DNA from: Methylicorpusculum sp.
GTDB taxonomy: Bacteria > Pseudomonadota > Gammaproteobacteria > Methylococcales > Methylomonadaceae
NCBI RefSeq assembly: GCF_030651835.1
Contig: NZ_JAUSBX010000114.1
Location: forward strand, 1-38,203
Direction: 5' to 3'
Length of the DNA stretch: 38,203 nt
This document shows, piece by piece, positions 1-7,649 of this stretch; position 1 is the first letter of the stretch; each line of letters starts with the position of its first letter. The position numbers and the translations under genes are program-made. The notes under the pieces are model-generated. The model was not told where the DNA came from. It ran no database searches and was given only the letters and a program-made list of their open reading frames with translations.

Positions 1-30
1 GCTATGGCTCAAACTTTGATATTCTCTCAT
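1..30 (-). CDS. tnpA: IS200-type transposase TnpA, first 10 codons (cut by window edge)
   Basis: The reverse strand from position 30 starts ATG and encodes MREYQSLSHS, identical to the start of the complete TnpA at 36729. A ribosome-binding AGGAG lies just upstream on the reverse strand. The rest of the gene is outside the window, so nothing can be said about its integrity. Confidence 0.8.
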   Translation of the reverse strand, partial: MREYQSLSHS

Positions 31-140
31 TTTCGATTCTCCTATCTTTTGGTCGAGATAAGAGCATCGTTGCGACCGCCTTATAGGTCAAACCTTTGAG
101 AGTCCCCCGGCATAGCCGGGGGTTTACCAATATTAATTAA
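1..140 (-). mobile_element. IS200/IS605-type element, left end, copy 1 (partial)
   Basis: Positions 1-140 are the reverse complement of the left end of the complete element at 36620-37246. They contain the start of tnpA, its leader and the subterminal hairpin CCCCCGGC-ATA-GCCGGGGG at 104-122. The shared sequence ends in TTAATTAATATTGG (reverse strand), after which the flanks of the two copies diverge, so the left boundary is near 138-140. The element reads out of the window to the left. In the leader it matches copy 3 at the window end exactly, whereas copy 2 lacks one T. Hairpin ends without inverted terminal repeats are typical of Y1 (HUH) transposons. Confidence 0.85.
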
Positions 141-385
141 ATTGCCAGGGATGGCAGTCTTTGATTATATTCATCTATTTAGCGTGGTTAATGCTTGTCG
201 GCAGGACGGCTAATCTGACCCGCGGTTTCAACTCACCTGTTCTATTTTTCCAAAACAAAAAAACATCCCGATATATTCAAAAGCTGCAATTATTTAGCGT
301 AGGTTGGGTTAGGCTCTCTAAACCTGACCAAAGTCCTCTGCCCATCTCCTTGGTTTTGTTGTTCCTCTGAATAGTTACCAAAAGG
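141..385. other. Intergenic stretch without recognisable gene
   Basis: AT-rich sequence between the IS left end and the first dispersed repeat. The only open frame, 161-370, has no recognisable family, no ribosome binding site and an implausible composition. I see no promoter or RNA gene. Confidence 0.4.
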
Positions 386-537
386 TAACTACTCGCCAGC
401 TTTGAATTAAGGGTGTAGGTGCTTGATTTCAAAGGACGCATCATTACGTTCCTGTAGCTCTCTGCAACATCCCTGTTGCAGAAGCCTTTTCAATCAACCA
501 CCTACACCCACTAAAATTGGAGGGGGTGAGCAGATAC
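386..537. repeat. 152-bp palindromic dispersed repeat A, copy 1
   Basis: Bounded by TAACTACTCGCC on the left and GTGAGCAGATAC on the right. Inside are 18-bp inverted arms (411-428 and 492-509; GGGTGTAGGTG against CACCTACACCC, 17 of 18 matching) around a 63-bp core that contains a second perfect hairpin (TCTGCAACA/TGTTGCAGA). Copy 2 at 9823-9974 has the same total length and the same flank orientation, but its core is inverted. A degenerate copy 3 lies at 12531-12646. No open reading frame is conserved, so this behaves like a non-autonomous, MITE-like or invertible palindromic element. Confidence 0.8.
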
Positions 538-685
538 ACCAAAAGCTTATTTTTTCTGCAGGCTGTCCGTAATCCAATGAATGCTTTTCTTGTATCTGCT
601 CAGTCCCTGCCGATGAAAGCGGAAGAGTAGTTGTCTTCTCTTTAACGTATTTCTTCCACTTTCGCAGCAATTCTCTGTTTGAAGC

Positions 686-745
686 GAAAAAGGCTTTTCC
701 CAACCCAAATTGACGCTGAAAATTTCAAACTGGGAATTGCTGCCA
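686..745 (+). repeat. Dispersed repeat B, copy 1
   Basis: About 58 bp (from GAAAAAGGCTTTT to TGGGAATTGCTG) recurring in reverse orientation at 13801-13862 with roughly 85 percent identity by eye. It sits directly upstream of the Pho box. No coding capacity is evident. Confidence 0.65.
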
Positions 746-766
746 CTTTAGGGTGATAAATAAGCA

Positions 767-800
767 TTGTCATCTTTCTGTCATATTAGGGATTTATGAT
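767..800 (+). promoter_or_regulatory. Pho box and -10 element of the pst operon
   Basis: TTGTCAT (767-773) and CTGTCAT (778-784) form two direct 7-bp repeats separated by 4 bp, the classic PhoB-binding Pho box. Ten bases further on is TATGAT (795-800), a good -10 hexamer. There is no -35 hexamer, as expected for a PhoB-activated promoter. This predicts induction of pstSCAB-phoU under phosphate starvation. Confidence 0.85.
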
Positions 801-915
801 GCGCGCGTTGAACTTATTTTTCGGGCTGTAGCTCACGAGCTTGAGCAACATTTAGCCCAAATACTACTGATTTTGTCAGTTAAGTACTGATGGATCAGCC
901 ACAATCAGAGGATAT

Positions 916-1962
916 ATGAATATAAAATTGAAATCTGTTGCCGTTGTTTTGCCCCTGATGCTGAGTAGTGCAGTATGGGCTCAGAGCTCGCGTGATTACA
1001 TCAATATTGTAGGCTCTTCGACGGTTTATCCCTTTTCGACGGTCGTTGCGGAGCAATTCGGAAAGTCCAGCAAATTTAAATCGCCAAAGGTTGAATCAAC
1101 CGGGACTGGGGGTGGATTTAAATTATTTTGCAGTGGAGTGGGTGTTCAGTATCCCGATATCACCAATGCCTCTCGCGCTATTAAAGCGTCAGAATTTGAA
1201 ACCTGTCAAAAAAACGGGGTAAAGGACATCGTTGAAGTCAAAGTCGGTTATGACGGCATCGCCATTGCCCAAGCTACTACCGGTACGCCATTCGCATTGT
1301 CATTGAAAGAGTTGTTTTTGGCTTTGGCTAAAAAAGTGCCCGATCCAAAAGGCGGTGATCAATTAGTCAATAATCCTTATAACAACTGGGTTCAAATCAA
1401 CCCGTTATTACCGGCCACCAAAATAGAAGTCTTGGGACCGCCTCCAACTTCCGGAACCCGTGATGCGTTTTTGGAATTGGCGATGGAAGGTGGATGTAAG
1501 GACTTTCCCTGGATCAAGGCACTGAAAGATAAGGATGAAAATGCTTACAAAGAAATCTGTCACGCCATTCGTGAAGATGGCGGTTATATCGAAGCCGGCG
1601 AGAACGACAACCTGATCGTGCAAAAACTGGAAGCGAATCCTAAAGCAATCGGTATTTTCGGCTACAGCTTTCTTGACCAGAATGCCGATAAGGTGGTGGG
1701 GCTGAAAATTCAGGGTGTGTTCCCCGAATACGACGCTATTGCGTCAGGTCAATACCCTATTTCAAGGCCTATCTATTTTTATGTAAAAAAAGCACATGTC
1801 GAAGTTATTCCCGGTATCAAGGCCTTTTTGGAAGAATTCACCAGCGAAAAAGCCTGGGGTAGCGAGGGCTATTTGACTGACAAAGGCTTGATTGCAATGC
1901 CTGATGCCGAACGCAAACAATTTGCCGATGATGTTAAAAATCTGAAATTGCTAAAACTCTAA
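916..1962 (+). CDS. pstS: Phosphate ABC transporter, periplasmic phosphate-binding protein PstS
   Basis: A 348-residue precursor with a Sec signal peptide (hydrophobic residues about 7-20, cleavage near VWA-QS at 20-24). The mature protein starts with the PstS signature IVGSSTVYPFS (31-41), followed by ESTGTGGGFKLFC (60-72) and TSGTRDAF (around 177-184), whose Ser/Thr/Arg side chains bind phosphate in this family. It captures orthophosphate in the periplasm for PstCAB. The start is supported by AGAGGA at 907-912, 3 bp from the ATG. First gene of the pst operon, about 115 bp downstream of the Pho-box promoter. It belongs to the longer PstS subgroup with extra cysteines (C72, C97). Assignment is secure. 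Confidence 0.95.
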   Translation: MNIKLKSVAVVLPLMLSSAVWAQSSRDYINIVGSSTVYPFSTVVAEQFGKSSKFKSPKVESTGTGGGFKLFCSGVGVQYPDITNASRAIKASEFETCQKNGVKDIVEVKVGYDGIAIAQATTGTPFALSLKELFLALAKKVPDPKGGDQLVNNPYNNWVQINPLLPATKIEVLGPPPTSGTRDAFLELAMEGGCKDFPWIKALKDKDENAYKEICHAIREDGGYIEAGENDNLIVQKLEANPKAIGIFGYSFLDQNADKVVGLKIQGVFPEYDAIASGQYPISRPIYFYVKKAHVEVIPGIKAFLEEFTSEKAWGSEGYLTDKGLIAMPDAERKQFADDVKNLKLLKL

Positions 1963-2027
1963 TTCAGACAAACCGGGATAGGTTTTGCGCCTGTGGCGAC
2001 TCGATCAATTAGGCAGGCACACTCGGC

Positions 2028-2060
2028 GGGGGAATGCTTAGGCAGAGCCCCCTCTTTTTT
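2028..2060 (+). terminator. Possible attenuator between pstS and pstC
   Basis: GGGGG (2028-2032) can pair with CCCCC (2048-2052), and the stem is followed by TCTTTTTT (2053-2060). The 15-nt loop makes it weak. Partial termination here would yield more PstS than permease, a common arrangement for binding-protein genes. It overlaps the region just before the pstC ribosome binding site. Confidence 0.4.
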
Positions 2061-2078
2061 ACCAAGGACACACAGTTT

Positions 2079-3461
2079 ATGTCTCCATCGATTCTTCTGA
2101 TCCTATTATTGATACTGGCCTATGTCGGTTTCTATGCAGGAAAAAAACGCGCAGTAGGCTGTGTGGAAGGCAAAGTAAAGTTTCTGCACTCATTGCCTGG
2201 ATTTTATGGTTTTTACGTAAGCTTATGGAGCGTTATTCCTGCGCTGTTGATCACGTTGATCTGGCTGATCGTTGAGCCGGTTTGGATGACTCAAGCGGTT
2301 ACAGCACAACTGCCTGAAGAAATGATCAATCTTCCGCCTGAGCGCCTGAATCTGGTACTGAATGACATACGCAATGTCGTGAATGGTTCAACGCTGGCGA
2401 CCCAAAGCGATTCGGTCATACTCGATGCGGCCTCGCATTATGAGTCATTACAGTCATTAAGCCACTGGCTGATGGCAATCGTTACTATTGGTTTGTCGAT
2501 GGCCTGTATGTGGATTTCCTGTCAGCGTATTCATCAACATTACCGGGCACGCAATGCGGTTGAAAAGGCCGTTACGGGTGGAATGGTTATTTGCTCTACG
2601 ATCGCCATATTTACCACCTTGGGTATTGTCAGTTCCGTGGCTTATGAATCGTTCCTGTTTTTTCAATCAGTGCCCGTCTTTGATTTTTTATTCGGTCTGG
2701 ATTGGAGTCCGCAGACCGCCATGCGCTCCGATCAAGTCGGTTCTTCCGGGGCTTTTGGAGCCATTCCGTTGTTTACCGGTACCTTGCTGGTGTCGTTGAT
2801 TGCGATGCTGGTTGCAGTTCCGATCGGCTTGATGTCGGCCATCTATTTGTCGGAATTCGCAGGTCCCACTTTTCGTGCAACAGCCAAACCGACGCTGGAA
2901 ATTCTGGCCGGTATTCCTACCGTGGTTTACGGTTTTTTTGCGGCGCTGACCGTTGCTCCGTTCATTCGAGAAACCGGTGAAGCAATGGGTTTGTCAGTAT
3001 CCTCGGAAAGCGCCCTGGCGGCTGGTTTGGTGATGGGGGTCATGATTATCCCTTTCGTTTCATCATTATCGGATGATGTCATTAATGCAGTGCCGCAATC
3101 GCTGCGGGACGGTGCCTATGCCTTGGGTGCCACCCAGGCCGAAACCATCAAGCAGATTATCTTTCCCGCGGCTTTGCCCGGCATTGTCGGCAGTATTTTG
3201 TTGGCGGTTTCAAGAGCCATCGGTGAAACGATGATTTTAGTCATGGCGGCAGGACTCTCGGCCAATCTGACCTTTAATCCTTTCGAAGCGGTGACAACAG
3301 TAACCGTGCAAATAGTGACATTGTTAGTCGGCGATCAGGAATTTGACAGCCCTAAGACTTTGGCGGCATTCGCCTTGGGATTGGTGTTGTTCGTCGTCAC
3401 ACTGATGTTGAATGTTTTTGCTTTGTATATCGTCAGAAAATACCGGGAACAATATGAATAA
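2079..3461 (+). CDS. pstC: Phosphate ABC transporter permease PstC (long form)
   Basis: Inner-membrane permease, 460 residues from ATG 2079 (MSPSILL), chosen because AAGGA at 2064-2068 sits 10 bp upstream. An in-frame ATG at 2034 lies inside the putative attenuator. The C-terminal half holds the MetI-like permease domain with the GAIPLFTGTLLVSLIAML segment, the EAA-type loop (SLRDGAYALGATQAETI) and SRAIGETMI. The N-terminal half has two extra hydrophobic segments and a soluble region, making it clearly longer than E. coli PstC (319 residues). It pairs with PstA to form the phosphate channel, and its stop overlaps the pstA start by 8 bp. Confidence 0.93.
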   Translation: MSPSILLILLLILAYVGFYAGKKRAVGCVEGKVKFLHSLPGFYGFYVSLWSVIPALLITLIWLIVEPVWMTQAVTAQLPEEMINLPPERLNLVLNDIRNVVNGSTLATQSDSVILDAASHYESLQSLSHWLMAIVTIGLSMACMWISCQRIHQHYRARNAVEKAVTGGMVICSTIAIFTTLGIVSSVAYESFLFFQSVPVFDFLFGLDWSPQTAMRSDQVGSSGAFGAIPLFTGTLLVSLIAMLVAVPIGLMSAIYLSEFAGPTFRATAKPTLEILAGIPTVVYGFFAALTVAPFIRETGEAMGLSVSSESALAAGLVMGVMIIPFVSSLSDDVINAVPQSLRDGAYALGATQAETIKQIIFPAALPGIVGSILLAVSRAIGETMILVMAAGLSANLTFNPFEAVTTVTVQIVTLLVGDQEFDSPKTLAAFALGLVLFVVTLMLNVFALYIVRKYREQYE

Positions 3462-4770
3462 TCCAGCCACATCTGCAGATTTGAGAGCTGATAATAAGGC
3501 GTCTACTTTTGATATTGTGCAAAAAAGCCTGGCCAAACGGCGATCCGCCGAACGCAGGTTCAAAGCCTATGGCTTAACCGGCATTATGCTGGGCCTGATG
3601 TTCTTGTTGGTGTTGTTCACCAGCATTATTGGCAAAGGCTATACCGCTTTTGTGCAAACGCAAGTCAAACTGGATATCTATTTTGATGCGGAATGGCTGG
3701 ATCCGGAGCATGGTGGGGATGATAGTCTGGCTAAGGCTGACTATAACGGCTTGATCAAAAAATCATTGTCGACGGCTTTTCCTGAAGTAACGGAACGCCG
3801 CGACAAGCGCGATCTTTATGCCATGGTCAGCAGCGGGGCGGGTTTTTTGTTGAGAGAAATGGTGGTCACCGATAAGTCTTTATTGGGTAAAACCGTGCCT
3901 GTCTGGTTACCGGCGGACGATGATATCGATATGCTGATGAAAGGCCATATCGACCGTGAACAGGATCAGGCTAATCGCCGGGTCAACGACAAGCAACTGG
4001 CATGGATCGACAGACTGAGCCAGGAAGCGCGTATCGAAAAGCACTTTAATGCCTTGTTCTTTACTGCCGGTGACTCCAGAGAGCCGGAAATGGCCGGTAT
4101 ACGCGGTGCCTTGATGGGTTCCTTGCTGACGCTGATCGGCACATTTTTGTTGTCTTTCCCGATTGGCGTAGCGACCGCCGTGTATCTGGAGGAATTTGCG
4201 CCCATCAATAAATTTACCGATTTTATCGAAGTCAATATCAACAACCTGGCTGCCGTGCCTTCGATTGTCTTCGGTTTATTAGGCCTGGCCATGTTCATCA
4301 ACTTTTTCGGATTGCCGCGCAGTACGCCCATTATCGGATGTCTGGTGCTGACTTTGATGACCTTGCCCACTATTATCATCGCCGGTCGAGCTTCATTAAA
4401 GTCTGTACCGCCCTCGATTCGGGAAGCCGCTTTGGGTATGGGGGCATCCAAACTGCAAACCATTACGCATCATGTGCTGCCGTTGGCGATGCCCGGCATG
4501 ATGACAGGCTCTATCATCGGTATGGCCAGAGCATTGGGAGAAACTGCGCCCCTGTTAATGATTGGGATGGTGGCGTTTATCGTTGATGTGCCGACCAGCT
4601 TTACCCAGCCTTCGACCGTCTTGCCCGTGCAAATTTATCTGTGGGCAGACAGCCCTGAAAGAGCGTTTGTCGAACGCACTTCCGCAGCAATCATGGTATT
4701 GCTGTTTTTCCTTATTTCCATGAACGGACTGGCAGTTTATCTACGCAGACGCTATGAAAGACGCTGGTAA
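3454..4770 (+). CDS. pstA: Phosphate ABC transporter permease PstA (long form)
   Basis: Second inner-membrane permease, 438 residues from ATG 3454 ([10 protein letters not shown]), which overlaps the pstC stop by 8 bp (translational coupling). There is one transmembrane segment near residues 43-65, then a large soluble insert (about 70-205) rich in charged residues, then the permease domain ([23 protein letters not shown] onward) with the EAA loop [17 protein letters not shown] and [14 protein letters not shown]. The insert is absent from E. coli PstA (about 296 residues) and probably faces the periplasm. Function as the PstC partner is secure. The role of the insert is unknown. Confidence 0.92.
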   Translation: MNNPATSADLRADNKASTFDIVQKSLAKRRSAERRFKAYGLTGIMLGLMFLLVLFTSIIGKGYTAFVQTQVKLDIYFDAEWLDPEHGGDDSLAKADYNGLIKKSLSTAFPEVTERRDKRDLYAMVSSGAGFLLREMVVTDKSLLGKTVPVWLPADDDIDMLMKGHIDREQDQANRRVNDKQLAWIDRLSQEARIEKHFNALFFTAGDSREPEMAGIRGALMGSLLTLIGTFLLSFPIGVATAVYLEEFAPINKFTDFIEVNINNLAAVPSIVFGLLGLAMFINFFGLPRSTPIIGCLVLTLMTLPTIIIAGRASLKSVPPSIREAALGMGASKLQTITHHVLPLAMPGMMTGSIIGMARALGETAPLLMIGMVAFIVDVPTSFTQPSTVLPVQIYLWADSPERAFVERTSAAIMVLLFFLISMNGLAVYLRRRYERRW

Positions 4771-4783
4771 AGAGGGTAAACCC

Positions 4784-5662
4784 ATGAGTTATATTAGAGA
4801 ATCCGTACCGAGTCACTCCATGAAAAGACAAACCTTATCGAATGTGCTGGGCATGAAAAAAATAGACCGCGAATCCCGTGAAACAGTTGGTGCCATCACT
4901 TCCTCCGATACCCGTATTTCTTGTCGAAATGTCAATGTGTTTTATGGAGAAAAACAAGCCATCAATGATCTGTCCCTGGACATTGGCAATAACGAAGTGA
5001 TTTCGTTTATCGGTCCGTCCGGCTGCGGAAAATCGACTTTTTTACGCACACTGAACCGGATGAATGACACCATTCCCAGTTGTAAAGTGGAAGGTGAGAT
5101 CAAAATCGATGACAAAGATATCTACCACCGCGATATGGACGTGGTTCCGCTACGCGCCCAAGTCGGCATGGTCTTTCAAAAACCCAATCCATTCCCCAAA
5201 TCGATTTATGACAATGTGGCCTATGGTCCGCGTATTCATGGTCTTGCCGTGAATAAAACCGAACTGGATGAAATTGTTCAAAATTCCCTGATTAAAGCCG
5301 GATTATGGGAAGAAGTAAAAGACCGACTCGATGAACCGGGCACCGGTTTATCAGGCGGTCAGCAACAACGTCTTTGTATAGCCCGCACCATTGCGGTCAA
5401 TCCGGAAGTGATTCTGATGGACGAGCCCTGTTCCGCCTTGGACCCCATTGCGACCGCAAAGATTGAGCAACTGATTGCCGAGCTCAAAGAACGCTTCACG
5501 ATCGTTATCGTCACTCACTCCATGCAACAAGCCGCACGGGTTTCCCAGCGAACGGCCTATTTTCATATGGGCCACCTGATCGAAGTCGGCGATACCAACC
5601 AGATCTTTACCAATCCGGTACATCCGTTGACAGAAGATTACATTACCGGACGCTTTGGATAA
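4784..5662 (+). CDS. pstB: Phosphate ABC transporter ATP-binding protein PstB
   Basis: Cytoplasmic ATPase, 292 residues from ATG 4784 (MSYIRESV). AGAGGG at 4771-4776 supports this start over the in-frame ATG at 4754 inside pstA. All ABC motifs are intact: Walker [10 protein letters not shown] (77-85), Q-loop VFQKPNPFP, signature LSGGQQQR (189-196), Walker B VILMDEP (209-215) followed by CSALDP, and switch histidine in VTHSMQQA. The PstB-specific CSALDP and FPKSIYDN motifs distinguish it from other importers. It couples ATP hydrolysis to phosphate import through PstCA. The 45-residue N-terminal extension is longer than in E. coli. Confidence 0.95.
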   Translation: MSYIRESVPSHSMKRQTLSNVLGMKKIDRESRETVGAITSSDTRISCRNVNVFYGEKQAINDLSLDIGNNEVISFIGPSGCGKSTFLRTLNRMNDTIPSCKVEGEIKIDDKDIYHRDMDVVPLRAQVGMVFQKPNPFPKSIYDNVAYGPRIHGLAVNKTELDEIVQNSLIKAGLWEEVKDRLDEPGTGLSGGQQQRLCIARTIAVNPEVILMDEPCSALDPIATAKIEQLIAELKERFTIVIVTHSMQQAARVSQRTAYFHMGHLIEVGDTNQIFTNPVHPLTEDYITGRFG

Positions 5663-5724
5663 GGCTTTCGCGATTTGATCTAATTGCCGGCCAAATTTTT
5701 ACTTTTATAGATTGCCCACCTCAA

Positions 5725-6420
5725 ATGATTATGGCGACAAAAGAACATACTTCCCGCATCTTTGACGGCGAATTGAACCATCTGCATTATCTGGTTCTGG
5801 AAATGGCCGGATTAGTCATCACTCAACTCGATCATTCGATGAAGGCGCTGGATGAACGTGACATCAAGTTGGCTGAAAAGATTATCTTGCGCGATAGGGA
5901 AGTTAACTGTCATGAGAATAAAATCAATGAGGCGGCGCTTACTATTTTGGCCAAACGTTCGCCGGTGGCTAATGATCTGCGGATGGTGATGTCGGTTTCA
6001 AAAATAGTGGTCGATCTGGAATTAATCGGCGATGAAGTCGTGAAGATAGCCAAATTGATTCTGACCTTGTTCGACAGCAAAAGCGCCGACCCTAATCTAC
6101 AGTTGCTCAGAGATATTATGAAAATGGGACAAATGGTTTCAGAAATGCTGGAGCAAGCCATCCGGTCTTTCGATACCTGTGATGTAAAAGGTGCCTATAC
6201 CCTGGTGAACGAATATTGGGACTATGGCGATGAATATCAGGCGGGCATCAGACGCCAGTTGACCTTTGTTATTGAAGATCCCCGCATCATCAGTCGCTCG
6301 CTCAATATTTTCCAAATCATGAAATCGCTGGAGCGCTGTGGTGACCATGCGCGCAGTATCGCCGAATATCTCATTTTTATGATAGAAGGTAAAAATATTC
6401 GGCATCAGGATGCAGAATAA
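5725..6420 (+). CDS. phoU: Phosphate transport regulator PhoU
   Basis: An all-helical 231-residue cytoplasmic protein with two tandem three-helix PhoU repeats (about residues 15-110 and 120-220). The metal-binding ExxxD-type motifs are visible as ELIGDEVVKIA in the first half and SLERCGDHARSIAEY in the second. In the family PhoU links the PstB transporter to the PhoR sensor kinase and represses the Pho regulon when phosphate is ample. It ends the pst operon. The start is uncertain between ATG 5725 and ATG 5731, and neither has a strong ribosome binding site. No phoBR genes are in this window. Confidence 0.93.
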   Translation: MIMATKEHTSRIFDGELNHLHYLVLEMAGLVITQLDHSMKALDERDIKLAEKIILRDREVNCHENKINEAALTILAKRSPVANDLRMVMSVSKIVVDLELIGDEVVKIAKLILTLFDSKSADPNLQLLRDIMKMGQMVSEMLEQAIRSFDTCDVKGAYTLVNEYWDYGDEYQAGIRRQLTFVIEDPRIISRSLNIFQIMKSLERCGDHARSIAEYLIFMIEGKNIRHQDAE

Positions 6421-6436
6421 AGCCAACGCAGTCGTG

Positions 6437-7054
6437 TCATTCAATGTCAATATGGATTTCATTCCTTCTCAAAAAAGGTAAGGTCCAGGGCGGGTCATAT
6501 GCGGCAGAACGGGGTTGAGAAAGGGCTTTGTAAGGCTGATTGGATAGCCATTCTGTCAACGTCGTGGCGTTTTCAATGATGCCTTGTTCGGATAAGCTCC
6601 CCGAATAGGTTAATGCTGCGACTTTTTTGGCGGGAATTTCTTTAATGATTACCGCAGGGTCAAGCGGAATAGGGGCTGTTGCCATGGTGTATTCCTGAGG
6701 CAGCACAAATGCCATTCGCCACTTTCCGGCTGATTTTTGTTGAAACACCGGCGCAGTCATATCGAGTGTTGTTGACGCTTTTTCCTGCGTAACCGGGGCC
6801 GTCATGGCCAGTTTCTCCTGGGTTTTGTTTTTTCCAAAAATGTAGCCGGCCAGACGCTGAAAACCTTCGCTGCTGCTGGTTTTATAATCAGACCCTATCT
6901 CCGTTTCGGCCACAACCAGAGCCGGATACTGCCTAACCTGAATCTGACCTTCGTCTTTTAGTATCTGGTAAACGGGCTCATTTGCCGAGCGAATGCCAAC
7001 GACACTGCATCCGGCAAGAGAAACGCTGGTTAAAATACTGAGTAGTTTTTTCAT
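6437..7054 (-). CDS. SOUL-family haem-binding lipoprotein
   Basis: 205 residues with a lipoprotein signal (MKKLLSILTSVSLAGC, lipobox LAGC, acylated Cys16). The body matches the SOUL/HBP fold: an early EPVYQILKDEGQIQVRQYP, then KLAMTAPVTQE and DMTAPVFQ repeats, and the ending PFLRRNEIHIDIE, typical of the family. SOUL proteins bind haem or other tetrapyrroles. The bacterial lipoprotein forms have no settled physiological role. Convergent with phoU (17 bp apart), so not part of the pst operon. Family call is strong, function inferred only. Confidence 0.85.
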   Translation of the reverse strand: MKKLLSILTSVSLAGCSVVGIRSANEPVYQILKDEGQIQVRQYPALVVAETEIGSDYKTSSSEGFQRLAGYIFGKNKTQEKLAMTAPVTQEKASTTLDMTAPVFQQKSAGKWRMAFVLPQEYTMATAPIPLDPAVIIKEIPAKKVAALTYSGSLSEQGIIENATTLTEWLSNQPYKALSQPRSAAYDPPWTLPFLRRNEIHIDIE

Positions 7055-7232
7055 GGGTTCTTTTGGGTTTCAATTAGAAAGGTGGTCGTGTAGTCTGCTT
7101 CAAAAAGAGCTGCTTGTAAGTATTGCAGTCGCGGCAATTCTGGCGTGAGTGTTCACTTTATGCATATAAAACAATCCGGTGACTTTGCATCCCCTTGCTC
7201 TCTTTTTCAAAGTGGGGGACTTAAAACTTTCA

Positions 7233-7466
7233 TCATTTCCAGCCCTGCAGCCATTGGCTCGCATCGGTCAATTCACGCCAGGCCAATATAACACTTCGCC
7301 GCGAATAGACAGCCTCCAGTTCAATCAATTCGATCTTAATCTCCGGAGGTTCCGGCTCAATCAATTGGGTGACGATAAAATGCTTCTCTTTATTTCTTGG
7401 GTTTGCGGCTGTCCACTTACTGAGCAGCAGTATTCTGGGATTAATCCGGGATGTGCTGGTCAGCAT
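7233..7466 (-). CDS. Small tryptophan-rich conserved protein (TIGR02450 type)
   Basis: 77 residues from ATG 7466 (an upstream in-frame ATG at 7502 would add 12). The pattern RINPRILLLSKWTAANPRNKEKHF-IVTQLI-EP-ELIELEAVYSRRS-WRELTDASQWLQGW matches the TIGR02450 family of small Trp-rich proteins, whose members start near the INPxxLLLSKWTA motif. That is why I prefer the shorter start, although neither start has a good ribosome binding site. Function is unknown. Stand-alone gene between the SOUL gene and the EF-G-like gene. Confidence 0.7.
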   Translation of the reverse strand: MLTSTSRINPRILLLSKWTAANPRNKEKHFIVTQLIEPEPPEIKIELIELEAVYSRRSVILAWRELTDASQWLQGWK

Positions 7467-7649
7467 GGCCTTGAAATCATTATGTTTACGGATATTTATC
7501 ATACATACAGAGTACCGTGGTAATTTCTATATGCAATTACCTTAAAAGCAGAAGCTAAAATCGAGTCGCCAACACCCCATCAAAATGACACAAATTGAGG
7601 CCTACCGCGTAAAATAGCGCTTTTATTTAATTGTACAAGGAGCAGAACC

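Noticed and set aside
161-370. Open frame of 69 codons near the window start
   Set aside because: No family resemblance, no ribosome binding site, repeat-rich AT-rich surroundings.
494-703. Reverse-strand open frame across repeats A and B
   Set aside because: It spans the edges of two non-coding repeats and is not preserved in the other copies.
3966-4463. 165-codon reverse frame inside pstA
   Set aside because: Shadow of a strongly supported pstA reading frame; no signals of its own.
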